A DNA stretch of 64,000 nt from JANNSX01 sp041397825 (GCA_041397825.1 JAWKVX010000002.1:1054001-1118000); one strand, 5' to 3'. Counted from the stretch's first letter, positions 50,816 through 60,056 are shown. A program made the numbers and translations. Notes: a model not told the origin generated them from the letters alone.

Positions 50816-51916
50816 GTGACAACCGAGGAGGTTGCTGCCGACCAAGGGCTTGTGCGCGTCGAGGCGGCGGTCAAGCGCTTCCGCACGCCCGAAGGCGGCT
50901 GGGTCACGCCCCTCGACCGAGTCTCCCTCTCCATCCGCGACAACGAGTTCCTGACCTTGCTCGGACCGTCAGGTTGCGGAAAGACGACGCTGCTTAAGGC
51001 GATCGCCGGCTTCGAGGACCTGGACGACGGCGAGATCTACCTCGATGGCCAGCCGCTCAGCGGGACTCCCGCCTATCGCCGGCCCTTCAACACCGTGTTC
51101 CAGAGCTACGCGCTCTTTCCGCATCTGACCGTCGGAGACAATGTCGGCTATGGCCTCGATGTCGCCGGCGTGGCGCGTGAAGAGCGGGACAGCCGCGTCG
51201 GCGAGGCACTGAGGCTGGTCAGTCTGGAAGGACTCGACCGACGCATGCCGCGCCAGCTGTCGGGCGGCCAGCAGCAGCGCGTGGCGCTGGCGCGCGCGCT
51301 CGTCAATCGGCCGCGCGTGCTGCTCCTGGACGAGCCATTGTCGGCGCTCGACCGCAAGCTCCGCCAAGCGATGCAGATCGAGCTCAAATCGCTCCAGCAC
51401 ACGGTCGGCATCACCTTCCTGTTCGTCACCCACGACCAGGAGGAGGCGCTGACCATGTCCGACCGCATCGCCGTCATGGATCAGGGTCAGTTCCTGCAGA
51501 TCGGCTCGCCGGCGGAAATCTACGATGCGCCCACCAACCGGTTCGTCGCCAGTTTCATCGGCTCGAGCACGGTGCTGACCGGCAGCTACCGGGGCGGCCG
51601 GGTGCGGACGGCCGGCGGTCTCGACATCGCCGTCGGCACGCGGGCCTTCCCGGAGGGCGAGGCGGTGGACGTGGTCGTGCGGCCGGAGCATCTCGCGATC
51701 GCGGCGGTCGCCGGCCGGCCGACCCTGCCCGTCACATTGGACAACGTCGTCTTCGTCGGCTCGGACCTGCACCTGCACGGCCGGCTCGCAGACGGCACGG
51801 CCATCTCGGCCCTGCATCGCCATGCGCGCGGTGAGGGAGAACTGACACCTGGGACAACCCTCCAGCTCAGCTACGATCCGGCCGCGCTCCACGTCATGAA
51901 AGGCAGTAAGCCGTGA
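50816..51916 (+). CDS. Polyamine-type ABC transporter ATP-binding protein
   Basis: ATPase subunit of 366 aa. Walker A GPSGCGKTT is at 50-58, the Q-loop in FNTVFQSYALFPHLTV, the signature LSGGQQQR at 148-155, and Walker B RVLLLDEPLSALD at 167-179. The C-terminal about 110 residues (VVRPEHLAIAAV, VFVGSDLHLHG) form the TOBE regulatory domain of PotA/PotG-type proteins. GTG 50816-50818 is chosen because it follows a run GGGGGGGGAGCG and matches the family start; an upstream frame adds 31 unlike residues. It overlaps the next permease gene (GTGA), and the four genes to 54.7 kb make a full importer. Confidence 0.93.
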   Translation: MTTEEVAADQGLVRVEAAVKRFRTPEGGWVTPLDRVSLSIRDNEFLTLLGPSGCGKTTLLKAIAGFEDLDDGEIYLDGQPLSGTPAYRRPFNTVFQSYALFPHLTVGDNVGYGLDVAGVAREERDSRVGEALRLVSLEGLDRRMPRQLSGGQQQRVALARALVNRPRVLLLDEPLSALDRKLRQAMQIELKSLQHTVGITFLFVTHDQEEALTMSDRIAVMDQGQFLQIGSPAEIYDAPTNRFVASFIGSSTVLTGSYRGGRVRTAGGLDIAVGTRAFPEGEAVDVVVRPEHLAIAAVAGRPTLPVTLDNVVFVGSDLHLHGRLADGTAISALHRHARGEGELTPGTTLQLSYDPAALHVMKGSKP

Positions 51917-52821
51917 GCGCCGGCGTCGTCGGGCGGGGGCGGCGCACCGCCGTCATCGGCCTGCTCGCGCCGGTGACCGTGCTGCTCGGCATCTTCTTCC
52001 TGATCCCGCTCGGCATCATGCTCGTCTACAGCTTTCTCGAGCCCGGTCTTTACGGTGGTGTCGTCTGGAGTTTCTTCCCGTGGAACTATGGTCGCGTGAT
52101 CGGCTGGCCGATCGGTGGTGGCGAGGAGTTCGACCCGATCTATCTGACGATCTTCTGGCGCTCGCTGAAGCTCGCGCTGTCGACCGTCGTCGTCAGCCTC
52201 GTGATCTGCTATCCGGTGGCCTTCTGGATCGCGCGGCTCAAGGGTTGGCGGAAGAATGCCGTGCTGTTCGCAGCGACCTTGCCCTTCTTCTCGAATGTCC
52301 TAGTGCTGATCTACGCCTGGCTGTTGATCCTCAGGCCGACCGGTTTCGTCAACACGCTGCTGGTCGCGGCGGGCCTGATCGATCAGCCCCTCAATCTCAT
52401 CTTCTCCGAGTTCTCGGTGCTGGTCGGGCTGGTCTTCTTTCTGGTTCCGTTCATGCTGTTGCCGATCTACGCCAATGTCGAGCGGCTCGATTGGGCGCTC
52501 GTGCAGGCTTCTGCCGATCTCGGTGCGACACCCATCCAGACGTTCAGGCGGGTGATTCTGCCGTTGACGCTGCCGGGGATCGTCGGCGGCTCGATCATCG
52601 TCTTCATTCCAGCGCTGGGTAATTTCGTCGTCGCCCAGCTTCTGGGCGGCGCCAAGGTGCAGATGGTCGGCAATCTCATCGAGCAACAATTCCTGAAGGC
52701 CAGGAACTGGCCCTTTGGTGCAACACTCGCCATGCTGATGATGGTGGTCGTGCTCGCGCTCGTGCTCGTCTACGTGACGCGGACGGCCGAGCGTAACGAT
52801 GCAGCCAAGGCGGTCGGATGA
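51913..52821 (+). CDS. Polyamine-type ABC transporter permease 1 (PotB/PotH-like)
   Basis: Inner-membrane permease of 302 aa with six helices. The cytoplasmic EAA loop that docks on the ATPase is QASADLGATPIQTFRRVILP followed by LTLPG. The N-terminal helix LLAPVTVLLGIFFLIPLGIM and the long periplasmic loop before helix 2 match PotB/PotH. It starts at GTG 51913, overlapping the ATPase stop, and its own stop overlaps the start of the second permease, so all three are translationally coupled. Confidence 0.93.
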   Translation: MSAGVVGRGRRTAVIGLLAPVTVLLGIFFLIPLGIMLVYSFLEPGLYGGVVWSFFPWNYGRVIGWPIGGGEEFDPIYLTIFWRSLKLALSTVVVSLVICYPVAFWIARLKGWRKNAVLFAATLPFFSNVLVLIYAWLLILRPTGFVNTLLVAAGLIDQPLNLIFSEFSVLVGLVFFLVPFMLLPIYANVERLDWALVQASADLGATPIQTFRRVILPLTLPGIVGGSIIVFIPALGNFVVAQLLGGAKVQMVGNLIEQQFLKARNWPFGATLAMLMMVVVLALVLVYVTRTAERNDAAKAVG

Positions 52822-53660
52822 TGGCAATTCGAAGGACATCGCGGTACGGCGGCATGGCCGCATTGACGGTCTACGGCTTGCTGTTCCTGGTGCTGCTCTA
52901 TGGCCCGCTGACCCTGATCCTCGTCTACTCCTTCAATGCCAATGCCGTGAACATGGCAGTGTGGGAAGGTTTCACCTTCGACTGGTACCGGCAGATCTTC
53001 GGCCTAAAGACCAGTCTCGCGAGCGACACGTTCTATATCGAATCGACGGACGAGCTATTGGCGGCGCTCTGGAACAGCCTGCGCGTCGCCTCCGGCGCGA
53101 GCCTCGTCTCGACCGCCGTCGGCACGGCGACGGCACTCGCGCTCGCCCGCTACCGGTTCCTCGGCCGGCGTTTCTATCAGGGTCTGATGATCATGCCGAT
53201 GATCATGCCGGATATCGTGCTCGGCATCGCCCTCCTGATCTTCTTCGTCGGCATCGGCTTCAAGCTCGGGCTGCTCTCGATCGTCGTCGGCCATTGCACG
53301 TTTCTGGCGAGTTACGTCTTCATCGTCGTCTCGGCGCGGCTGGCCGGCATGGACACGACCTTGGAGGATGCCTCCGCGGACCTCGGTGCCAGCCCCTGGA
53401 TCACCTTCCGGCGGGTGACGCTGCCTCTCATCATGCCGGGTGTGGTCGGCGGCTTTCTGCTCGCCTTCATCATCTCGCTCAACGACGTCGTCATCACCTA
53501 TTTCATCGCCGGCGTCGACGCGCAGACCCTGCCGCTCTTCATCCTGGGCATGATGAGGCGCGGCATCAAGCCGGAGATCAACGCGCTCGCCGTGCTACTT
53601 CTCGCCTTTACGTTTGTCATCGCCGCGGTAGGCTTGTACCTTCGCGGCAGAAAGCAATAA
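52818..53660 (+). CDS. Polyamine-type ABC transporter permease 2 (PotC/PotI-like)
   Basis: Second permease, 280 aa, six helices. The EAA loop is DASADLGASPWITFRRVTLP followed by LIMPG. LLYGPLTLILVYSFNANAVN near the N terminus and FIISLNDVVITYFIAG near the end are typical of PotC/PotI. ATG 52818 overlaps the stop of permease 1; a second ATG follows immediately. A 39-base gap leads to the binding-protein gene. Confidence 0.93.
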   Translation: MMAIRRTSRYGGMAALTVYGLLFLVLLYGPLTLILVYSFNANAVNMAVWEGFTFDWYRQIFGLKTSLASDTFYIESTDELLAALWNSLRVASGASLVSTAVGTATALALARYRFLGRRFYQGLMIMPMIMPDIVLGIALLIFFVGIGFKLGLLSIVVGHCTFLASYVFIVVSARLAGMDTTLEDASADLGASPWITFRRVTLPLIMPGVVGGFLLAFIISLNDVVITYFIAGVDAQTLPLFILGMMRRGIKPEINALAVLLLAFTFVIAAVGLYLRGRKQ

Positions 53661-53699
53661 GCGAGGCAAAGCCTCGCATGAACCAGGGAGACGACAAGG

Positions 53700-54728
53700 A
53701 TGCGCATTCTCAGATCGGTTCTGGCCGCGGTTATTCTGGCCGGTGCGACGCTGCCGGCGCAGGCGGCCGGCGAGCTCCATCTCTACAACTGGGGCGAGTA
53801 CATCAATCCGGAGGTGCTCGACAAATTCTCCAAGGAGTTCGACGTCAAGGTCTCGCTCGACACTTATGCCTCGAACGAGGAGATGCTGGCGAAGATCCAG
53901 GCCGGCGCCACCGGCTACGATCTCGTCTGGCCGTCGGTGCATATGAACGACATCATGCTGCAGCTCGACTTGCTCCAGAAGACGAACGTCAATCAGATGC
54001 CGGGCTTCGCCAACATCGACAAGGCTCACCTCATCACCAAGAACGACCCCAACGGCGAGTATTGCCTTCCCTATGCCTGGGGCACGGTCGGCATCTTCTA
54101 CAACAAGACGTTCATACCTGAGCTGAAGAGCTGGGCCGAGTTCTTCGACTATGCGGCGAAGAACCCCGGCAAGGTGACCCTGCTCGACGACATGCGCGAG
54201 GTGCTGGGCGTCGGCCTCATCGTCAACGGCAAGTCGGTCAACTCGCGCGACGAGGCCGACGTCAAGGCTGCCGAGGAGTTCATCCTGAAGCAGAAGCCTA
54301 ATGTCGGCGCCTTCACTTACGAGGTGCTGCCGCTCATCCAGTCCGGCGACATGCATGCCTCGCATTTCTTCGTCGGTGCGAACCTGTTCGTTCTGAAGGA
54401 GCCGGATAAGCTCGGCTACGTGGTGCCCGAGGAAGGGGCGACCATGTACCAAGAGAACATCTGCATGTTGAAGGACGCGCCGAACACGGAGAACGCGCTC
54501 AAATTCCTCGAATTCTTCATGCGGCCCGAGATCTCGGTCCTCAACACGACGCAGCAGACCAATGGCTCTGTGAACATCGGCGCGCGCGAGCTTCTGCCCG
54601 ACAACATGAAGAACAACCCGCAGATGAATCCACCGCCGGAGGTCATGAAGAAGCTGCAGATCTTCGAGGACCTCGGCGCCGATCTCAAGATGTATGATCG
54701 CGCCTGGACGCGCATCAAGACGAACTGA
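53700..54728 (+). CDS. Periplasmic spermidine/putrescine-type binding protein
   Basis: Solute-binding protein of 342 aa, PotD/PotF family. The signal peptide MRILRSVLAAVILAGATLPA ends near AQA/AG. The mature protein begins GELHLYNWGEYINPEVLDKF, the classic PotD opening, then SNEEMLAKIQAGATGYDLVW and YAWGTVGIFYNKTF. It lacks the lipobox of Gram-positive relatives. Polyamines are the default ligand, but PotD-like proteins also bind other cations or even sugars; binding residues were not checked in detail. It completes the importer operon and is followed by a strong hairpin. Confidence 0.92.
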   Translation: MRILRSVLAAVILAGATLPAQAAGELHLYNWGEYINPEVLDKFSKEFDVKVSLDTYASNEEMLAKIQAGATGYDLVWPSVHMNDIMLQLDLLQKTNVNQMPGFANIDKAHLITKNDPNGEYCLPYAWGTVGIFYNKTFIPELKSWAEFFDYAAKNPGKVTLLDDMREVLGVGLIVNGKSVNSRDEADVKAAEEFILKQKPNVGAFTYEVLPLIQSGDMHASHFFVGANLFVLKEPDKLGYVVPEEGATMYQENICMLKDAPNTENALKFLEFFMRPEISVLNTTQQTNGSVNIGARELLPDNMKNNPQMNPPPEVMKKLQIFEDLGADLKMYDRAWTRIKTN

Positions 54729-54755
54729 CCCCTGGCGATCGGCAACAATCAAGCG

Positions 54756-54790
54756 ACACGCCTCTTCCTGCCCGGCATGGAGAGGCGTGT
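54756..54790. terminator. Bidirectional hairpin terminator between potD-like and luxR-like genes
   Basis: A perfect 10-base stem: ACACGCCTCT at 54756-54765 pairs with AGAGGCGTGT at 54781-54790 around a 15-base loop. It lies between two convergent genes, 27 bases after one stop and 10 before the other. The T-tract after it is weak, so it may act together with Rho or simply as a 3-prime stabiliser. Confidence 0.7.
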
Positions 54791-54799
54791 CATGTTTGC

Positions 54800-55633
54800 T
54801 CATCGCCGGATGGCCGACGTCCCCGTCATATGATCGAGATAGGAGAGGAAGATCTCCCGCTCGGTCGTGATGTCGAGCTTGGCGTAGATGCTCAAGCGGT
54901 GATTGCGAACGGTGCCGGCTGAGATGCCGAGCCGTGTTGCAATGCCGGACGAGGCATGTCCGGCGAGGATCAGGGCCACGACCTCGCGCTCGCGCGACGA
55001 AAGCTCCGGCCAGATGCCGTCGAGCGCGGGCGGTTGGCGAGCGGGAACGGCGCGCCGGATCACGGGTTTCCGGGCCCGGGCGGGGATCCCTTCCGACAGG
55101 CGCCGGTGGGTCAGATGCACGGCCTCGAGGGCGGGAAAGACGTTCTCGAGCCGGTCGACATCACGCGGTGAGAAGACCCTGGCCGCTCGCTCCAGGAAGA
55201 TGCCAAGGGTTGCCCGCGGGCCATCGTCCAGCAGCAGGCCCACCTCGTCGCGAATGGCGGATTGGGCCAGGAACTCCGCGATGTAACGGCCCTGCTTCAG
55301 CTCACGGCTGGTGAACCGGCTGAGCGGGACGACGCCCGTCCTCTGGGTCGACGTCCAATACGTGTGGAACGGGTCGAACGGGTAGTAGACGGCGAGGTAG
55401 CGCTCGACGAGGTCGTCGGAAAAGTTCCGATGCGTCAGGAACTCGGGTTTGCCGCCGGCGACATAGCGGGTGACCGTCACCCGATCGTGTGCAACCAGTT
55501 CGCCGGCGAGATCGACGAGGTGCGCGAGATAGGCGGACGTGCCCGCCGCCGACAGGCAGCGCGCGAGCGCTGCCCACTCCGCCGGCCGCCGCCTGCCGTT
55601 GGCCTTGTCTCTGCCTGTCCGAGTGTGCCGCAT
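54800..55633 (-). CDS. LuxR-type transcriptional regulator
   Basis: A 277-residue regulator. The C-terminal 60 residues are a LuxR/FixJ helix-turn-helix (LSSREREVVALILAGHASSG then IATRLGISAGTVRNHRLSIY AKL, about 212-262). The N-terminal about 180 residues (FLTHRNFSDDLVERYLAVYY, DPFHTYW, LFLERAARVFSPRDVDRLE-like helices) look like a GAF-type sensor, not a phospho-receiver. The autoinducer-contact residues of quorum LuxR proteins are not obvious and no luxI is present. It is the closest regulator to the rightward carboxylase operon, with a xylH remnant between; control of that operon is plausible only by position. Confidence 0.85.
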   Translation of the reverse strand: MRHTRTGRDKANGRRRPAEWAALARCLSAAGTSAYLAHLVDLAGELVAHDRVTVTRYVAGGKPEFLTHRNFSDDLVERYLAVYYPFDPFHTYWTSTQRTGVVPLSRFTSRELKQGRYIAEFLAQSAIRDEVGLLLDDGPRATLGIFLERAARVFSPRDVDRLENVFPALEAVHLTHRRLSEGIPARARKPVIRRAVPARQPPALDGIWPELSSREREVVALILAGHASSGIATRLGISAGTVRNHRLSIYAKLDITTEREIFLSYLDHMTGTSAIRR

Positions 55634-55736
55634 GCCCCGAAGCCTTTTTCCGCCGACGGCCCAAAGTCAACTGCAAATCCGGGACGTCCCGATCGGCGTC
55701 AGCTGCTTGGACGGCGTTGCGGGTCCGAGGCTTCTT

Positions 55737-56564
55737 CGTGGCGCGGTTTCTCATTCCGGCGTTCATCGTCACGCTGGCCGGCATGCTGATCTGTCGCGGC
55801 TTGATGATTGCCATGCCCAGCGGACGCAGTCTCGGTCCGTTCCCGGATTCCTTCCAGGCGATCGCGACCGGCTACGTGCCCGACCTGCTCGCCTTCATGG
55901 CGCCGCCAGGGATCAACCTGCTGGCGATCGTCGTCGGCGCCGTGGTGACCATGCCGATCCTCGGCTCGAACTGGCGGCATCGACAGCTCGAGCACGCGCA
56001 TGGAATGGCCGAGCAGCCCTTGATGCTACTCTCTACGCGGAACGGCCTCGTCGCGGTGGGCATCCTCGGCTTCGCCTGGATCATGACCAATCACAAGGGC
56101 CTGCCGAAACTGCTCGTGACCAAGTTCGCGCTGGTGGCCTTGTTCATGTTCGTCACCACGCGCACCACCTTCGACCGGCGGGTCTATGCGATGGGGGGCA
56201 ATGCCAGGGCGGCTCAGCTCTCCGGCATCAACACCGAGAGAGTGACGATCATGGTCTTCGCGATCATGGGTGTGCTCGCCGCCTTTGCCGGCGTCGTCGA
56301 TGCGGCACGATTGAACCCGGCTCAACCGAAGGTGGGGGGCGGGCTGGAGCTGGATGAGATCGCCGCCTGCCTCATCGGCGGGCCGCGGTCACCGGTGGCG
56401 TCGGCATGATCGCGGGCGTCGTGATCGGCGCCTTCATCATGGGCGCCATGAACAACGGCATGGGCATCGTTGGAATCGGCATCGACGGGCAGCAGGTGAT
56501 CAAGGGCGCCGTGCTCCTGCTCGACGTCTTTCTCGACGTCGACTACAAGCGCAAGAATGCCTGA
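55737..56564 (+). pseudogene. Remnant of a xylose-type ABC permease gene (xylH-like)
   Basis: From IPAFIVTLAGMLICRGL to KGAVLLLDVFLDVDYKRKN the sequence follows the second half of XylH-type sugar permeases (RTTFDRRVYAMGGNARAAQL, SGINTERVTIMVFAIMG, ELDEIAACLIGG). The first about 170 residues of such a permease are missing; upstream bases to 55634 are unrelated and antisense to the LuxR gene. A one-base loss near 56378 (GGCGGGCCGCGG, where one more G would keep frame) moves the end into another frame, which continues AAVTGGVGMIAGVVIGAFIM through 56564. With its 5-prime end gone and a frameshift, it is not functional. No xylF or xylG is nearby. Confidence 0.82.
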
Positions 56565-56651
56565 CCGCCGTTCTCGACCATGACGCTTGTCATATGGCGG
56601 GCCCCGCGACTTCTCTCTACGCTTCCTTGAAGACAGAGAAGGTAGATCACG

Positions 56652-58790
56652 ATGGCCACGCTCGGAATGCCAATCGTCATCGGCATCGACGCCGGTGGCA
56701 CGATGACGGACACAATACTCGTCGACCGGCAGGGCCACTTCAAGATCGGCAAGGCGGCAACGACGCCCAATGACGAATCCGAGGGCTTCATCGGCTCGGC
56801 CGAGGATGCGGCGGATGCCTGGGGGATCTCGCTCGACGCGCTCTTCTCGGGCGTCGACGTCGTGCTCTACTCGGGCACGGGCATGCTCAACACGCTTCTG
56901 TCGCGAACCGGCCGCCGGCTCGGACTCATCACGACCCGAGGCGTCGAGGACATGATCCTCATGGGCCGGGGACTGCAGGCCTGGGCCGACTACGCCTATG
57001 CCGACCGGCTCCATGCCGTGACTCACCATCATCCCGATCCGCTGGTGCCGCGGCGGCGGACGCACGGCGTTACCGAGCGCATCGACCAGTTCGGCGATGT
57101 GGTGATCCCGCTCTATGAGCACGAGGCGCGCGCGGCGGCAAAGGCGCTGCTGAAGGACAAGGTCGAGGCAGTGTGCATTTGCCTGCTCTTCTCCCACGTC
57201 AATCCGGCACACGAGCGCCGCATCGCCGAGATCGTGCGCGAGGAGGCGAGCAAAGCGAGGCGGGATGTGCTCGTCTACACGAGCCACGAGGTGCGGCCGG
57301 TCGTCCGAGAGCAATCGCGGCTGAACAGCGTGCTGATCGAGGCCTACGCGACCTCGCGCGGCAGGAAGCAGCTCAAGGGTATCGAGGACATCTCCAAGCG
57401 GCATGGCTTCAGGTATCGCGTGCAGACCCTGCTCTCCTTCGGAGGTCTCACCTCGATCGACCATCCACGCCTGCACGAGACGATGATCTCGGGGCCGATC
57501 GGCGGCATTCTCGGTGCGGCTTATGTCGGCAAGTTGATCGGCAATGACAATCTCATCTGTTCCGATATGGGCGGCACCTCATTCGACATGGGCGTCATCA
57601 CGCGGGGGCAGACGCGTATCGAGAACGAGCCGATCATGGATCGGTTCAAGCTCAATGTGCCGACCCTGCACCTGGATACCATCGGTGCCGGCGCAGGCAT
57701 GATCATCAAGGTCGATCCGTTGACGCGGAAGGTCTCGCTCGGGCCGGAGAGCGCCGGCTCGGTGCCCGGTCCGATCTGCTTTGGACGCGGCGGCACCGAG
57801 CCGACGATTGCCGACTGCGATGCAATCCTCGGCCGGCTCAACCCCGACTATTTCCTCGGCGGTAAGGTCAAGCTCGACGTCGAGAAGGCTCGACAGGCGT
57901 TCCAGGAGAAATGCGCCGATCCCTTGGGCGTGGGTGTCGAGGAGGCGGCCGAGGGCATGATCGGCATGCTCGAGACCGATGCCAACAATGCGCTCCGCCG
58001 CGTCATCTCCGGCCAAGGCATCCATCCCTCCGAGTTCACACTCTTCTCCTATGGCGGCTCAGGGCCGCTGCATCTGGCGGGCTATTCGCGCGGCATCGGC
58101 CTCAAGGACATCATCACCTTCCAGTTCGCCGCCGCCTTCTCGGCTTTCGGCTGCACGACGGCAGACTACATGCGCCGGCATTCGGTGTCCGTCGAGATGC
58201 ACATCGCGCCGGATGCATCGAAGGAGGCTCTGGTCGAGCTGGGCAAGAAGGTGAGTGACGTCTTCAAGGAGCTCGAAGCCCGCGCCGTAGCGGAGATGGT
58301 GGCCGACGGGCACGCGAAGAGGGCCATCCGTACCGCGCCCTTCCTGATGATGCGCTACACCGGTCAGCTCGAGGATGTGGAGGTGGCGTCCCCCGTCTCG
58401 CGCATCGCGACGGCTGCCGAAATGCAGAAGGTCGTCGCCGCCTTCGAGGCAGTCTATGAAAAGATCAACCACCGTGTCTCGCGCTACGGCCAGGCCGGCA
58501 CGTCCATCATGGAGATCGGCATCACGGCCGTCGCCGAAAAGGTAAAGCCGACCCTGGTGGCGCGGTCCGTGGGAGCGTCCGATCCGGCTGCGGCGCACAA
58601 GGGCAAGCGCGACGCTTACATCTGCGGGCAATGGCACGGTTGCGACCTTTACGAGATGGACGCTCTGCAACCCGGCCACGAGGTCGTGGGCCCGGCCATC
58701 GTCGAGCATCCGGCGACGACGCTGGTCGTCCATCCGGGCGACCGTGTGACCATCGACCAGTGGTCGCTGCTGCACTACCGGCATGCGTAG
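56652..58790 (+). CDS. Acetone-carboxylase-type beta subunit (HyuA family)
   Basis: A 712-residue protein of the hydantoinase A/acetone carboxylase beta (AcxA) family with an ASKHA-type ATP fold. The phosphate-1 loop is IGIDAGGTMTDTILVD (10-25), the second SDMGGTSFDMGVI (304-316), with SGPIGGILGAAYVG at 280-293. In acetone carboxylase this subunit uses ATP to phosphorylate bicarbonate and/or the ketone enolate. Length matches AcxA (about 717 aa). The presence downstream of a large HyuB/AcxB-type subunit and, decisively, of the AcxC-type gamma subunit points to a ketone carboxylase rather than a hydantoinase. It is the first gene of the operon; GAGAAGG lies a little upstream of ATG 56652. Confidence 0.88.
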   Translation: MATLGMPIVIGIDAGGTMTDTILVDRQGHFKIGKAATTPNDESEGFIGSAEDAADAWGISLDALFSGVDVVLYSGTGMLNTLLSRTGRRLGLITTRGVEDMILMGRGLQAWADYAYADRLHAVTHHHPDPLVPRRRTHGVTERIDQFGDVVIPLYEHEARAAAKALLKDKVEAVCICLLFSHVNPAHERRIAEIVREEASKARRDVLVYTSHEVRPVVREQSRLNSVLIEAYATSRGRKQLKGIEDISKRHGFRYRVQTLLSFGGLTSIDHPRLHETMISGPIGGILGAAYVGKLIGNDNLICSDMGGTSFDMGVITRGQTRIENEPIMDRFKLNVPTLHLDTIGAGAGMIIKVDPLTRKVSLGPESAGSVPGPICFGRGGTEPTIADCDAILGRLNPDYFLGGKVKLDVEKARQAFQEKCADPLGVGVEEAAEGMIGMLETDANNALRRVISGQGIHPSEFTLFSYGGSGPLHLAGYSRGIGLKDIITFQFAAAFSAFGCTTADYMRRHSVSVEMHIAPDASKEALVELGKKVSDVFKELEARAVAEMVADGHAKRAIRTAPFLMMRYTGQLEDVEVASPVSRIATAAEMQKVVAAFEAVYEKINHRVSRYGQAGTSIMEIGITAVAEKVKPTLVARSVGASDPAAAHKGKRDAYICGQWHGCDLYEMDALQPGHEVVGPAIVEHPATTLVVHPGDRVTIDQWSLLHYRHA

Positions 58791-58871
58791 GATGCAGGTC
58801 GCGCTCGTCCATCGGATCCGCACCGCGGGGGCCGAACCCGGACAGTCGGGCCTAGATCGCGAGGTCTCGTC

Positions 58872-60056
58872 ATGAGCACCAATGCAGACCGATTCGATGT
58901 TTGGATCCGTGGGCGGTTCGTCGCGCTCAACACAGAGCTGGAGAATCTATATTTTGCCGGGGCGGATCGCGCCAATGTCGAAGGCATCGGCGATGCACAG
59001 AAACAAGCTCTGCTCGACGAAGGTCAAAGTCTCGTCGCCGACCTGAGGCGCGAAGGCAATACTGACGAGGGTTTCGATCAAGCCTTCGACGTGCTCGGCA
59101 ATCTCGGTCTCTGGATGGCGGCACTCAGGCGCCACGAGCTGACCAACCCGGCGCGCGAGGAGAAGTCGCCGTTTCACGCGGCGTCCGCGCTCGGCATGCA
59201 CATCGGCGCCTCACTCGGCGTCGTGCCGCGTTTTGCGACGAGTCATCTGTCGACTCACAATAGGGCTATCGCAGGCAAGCCCAAGCGGTTCACCTCGCTC
59301 GCCGACGAGACGCTGTTTCTCGACTCCAACACGCGCGGCATCCTCGCCTACATGCGTGCCGCCGATGCCTTGATGCGCATCGTGCCGCTCGGCATCTCGC
59401 ATCCGGTTGCCGCAACGCTCTTCGAGGATGCGCGGCGCGCACTCGATGATGTGGCCCACTGGAACGACATGCTCTTCCGTGATCTCGACGTCGACCGCTT
59501 CTTCTACAGTGTCCGACCCTACTACAAGCCATATCGCGTCGGGCGCCAGGAGTATCGCGGGGCCAATGCGGGTGACTTCTCGGGCATCAATGAAATTGAT
59601 CTGTTGACCGGCGTCTGTCAGGCGAACGATCCCTACTACTCCCAACTCCTCGTCGACAAGCTGCCCTTCATGCGGCCGGATGATCAGGCCTCCCTCAAGG
59701 ACTGCATGCGGCGGCGCAACTTTCTCGATCAGTTCCTCGAGGCACTGTCAAGCAATGGCGAAATGGGATGGTTTCTGCCGAACGCGCGCGCCTTCCTTGC
59801 CGTGCTCGATGCGCACGGTCGTGCCGCTGCACAACATCACGACCGGCTCGTCACTCGTTTCATCGAGCAGCCATCGGCGGCTCTCGACCAATCCGAACTC
59901 TCGCAAGTGACCGCAAGCGGACCCCCGCTACCGGTGCTTCTGAAGTCGCTGGAAATCTTGCGCGATTTGCGCATGGCGGCCCCGCGCAACGACATCATGA
60001 CCCGGCACGACGAGATCGCCGAGTTGCGCAGCGCTGTCGCCCGTTTGACGCCTTGA
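58872..60056 (+). CDS. PrnB-like (DUF1864) heme-dioxygenase-superfamily protein
   Basis: A 394-residue, mostly helical protein. I assign it to the PrnB family (monodechloroaminopyrrolnitrin synthase; DUF1864), structurally related to indoleamine and tryptophan dioxygenases. Grounds: LGNLGLWMAALRRHEL (75-90) and above all DRFFYSVRPYYKPYRVGRQE and YRGANAGDFSGINEIDLLTG (about 208-247), which parallel the PrnB block with FYxxLRPFYEPIRVGGQxYxGP. Candidate heme-ligand histidines are His315, His322 and His323 in VLDAHGRAAAQHHDRL. No halogenase or other pyrrolnitrin gene is present. It lies inside a ketone-carboxylase operon, 81 bases after beta and 19 before alpha, so it likely acts in the same pathway, on an unknown substrate. 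Family call from memory of motifs; heme binding is inferred. Confidence 0.7.
   Translation: MSTNADRFDVWIRGRFVALNTELENLYFAGADRANVEGIGDAQKQALLDEGQSLVADLRREGNTDEGFDQAFDVLGNLGLWMAALRRHELTNPAREEKSPFHAASALGMHIGASLGVVPRFATSHLSTHNRAIAGKPKRFTSLADETLFLDSNTRGILAYMRAADALMRIVPLGISHPVAATLFEDARRALDDVAHWNDMLFRDLDVDRFFYSVRPYYKPYRVGRQEYRGANAGDFSGINEIDLLTGVCQANDPYYSQLLVDKLPFMRPDDQASLKDCMRRRNFLDQFLEALSSNGEMGWFLPNARAFLAVLDAHGRAAAQHHDRLVTRFIEQPSAALDQSELSQVTASGPPLPVLLKSLEILRDLRMAAPRNDIMTRHDEIAELRSAVARLTP

Noticed and set aside
55489..55736. N-terminal extension of the permease remnant from 55489
   Set aside because: The extra residues are Arg/Pro/Ala-rich, overlap the LuxR gene antisense and match no part of XylH; permease similarity begins only around 55737.
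58872..60056. A pyrrolnitrin gene cluster, suggested by the PrnB-like protein
   Set aside because: No tryptophan halogenase, second halogenase or Rieske N-oxygenase (PrnA, PrnC, PrnD) occurs in the window; only the family resemblance remains.
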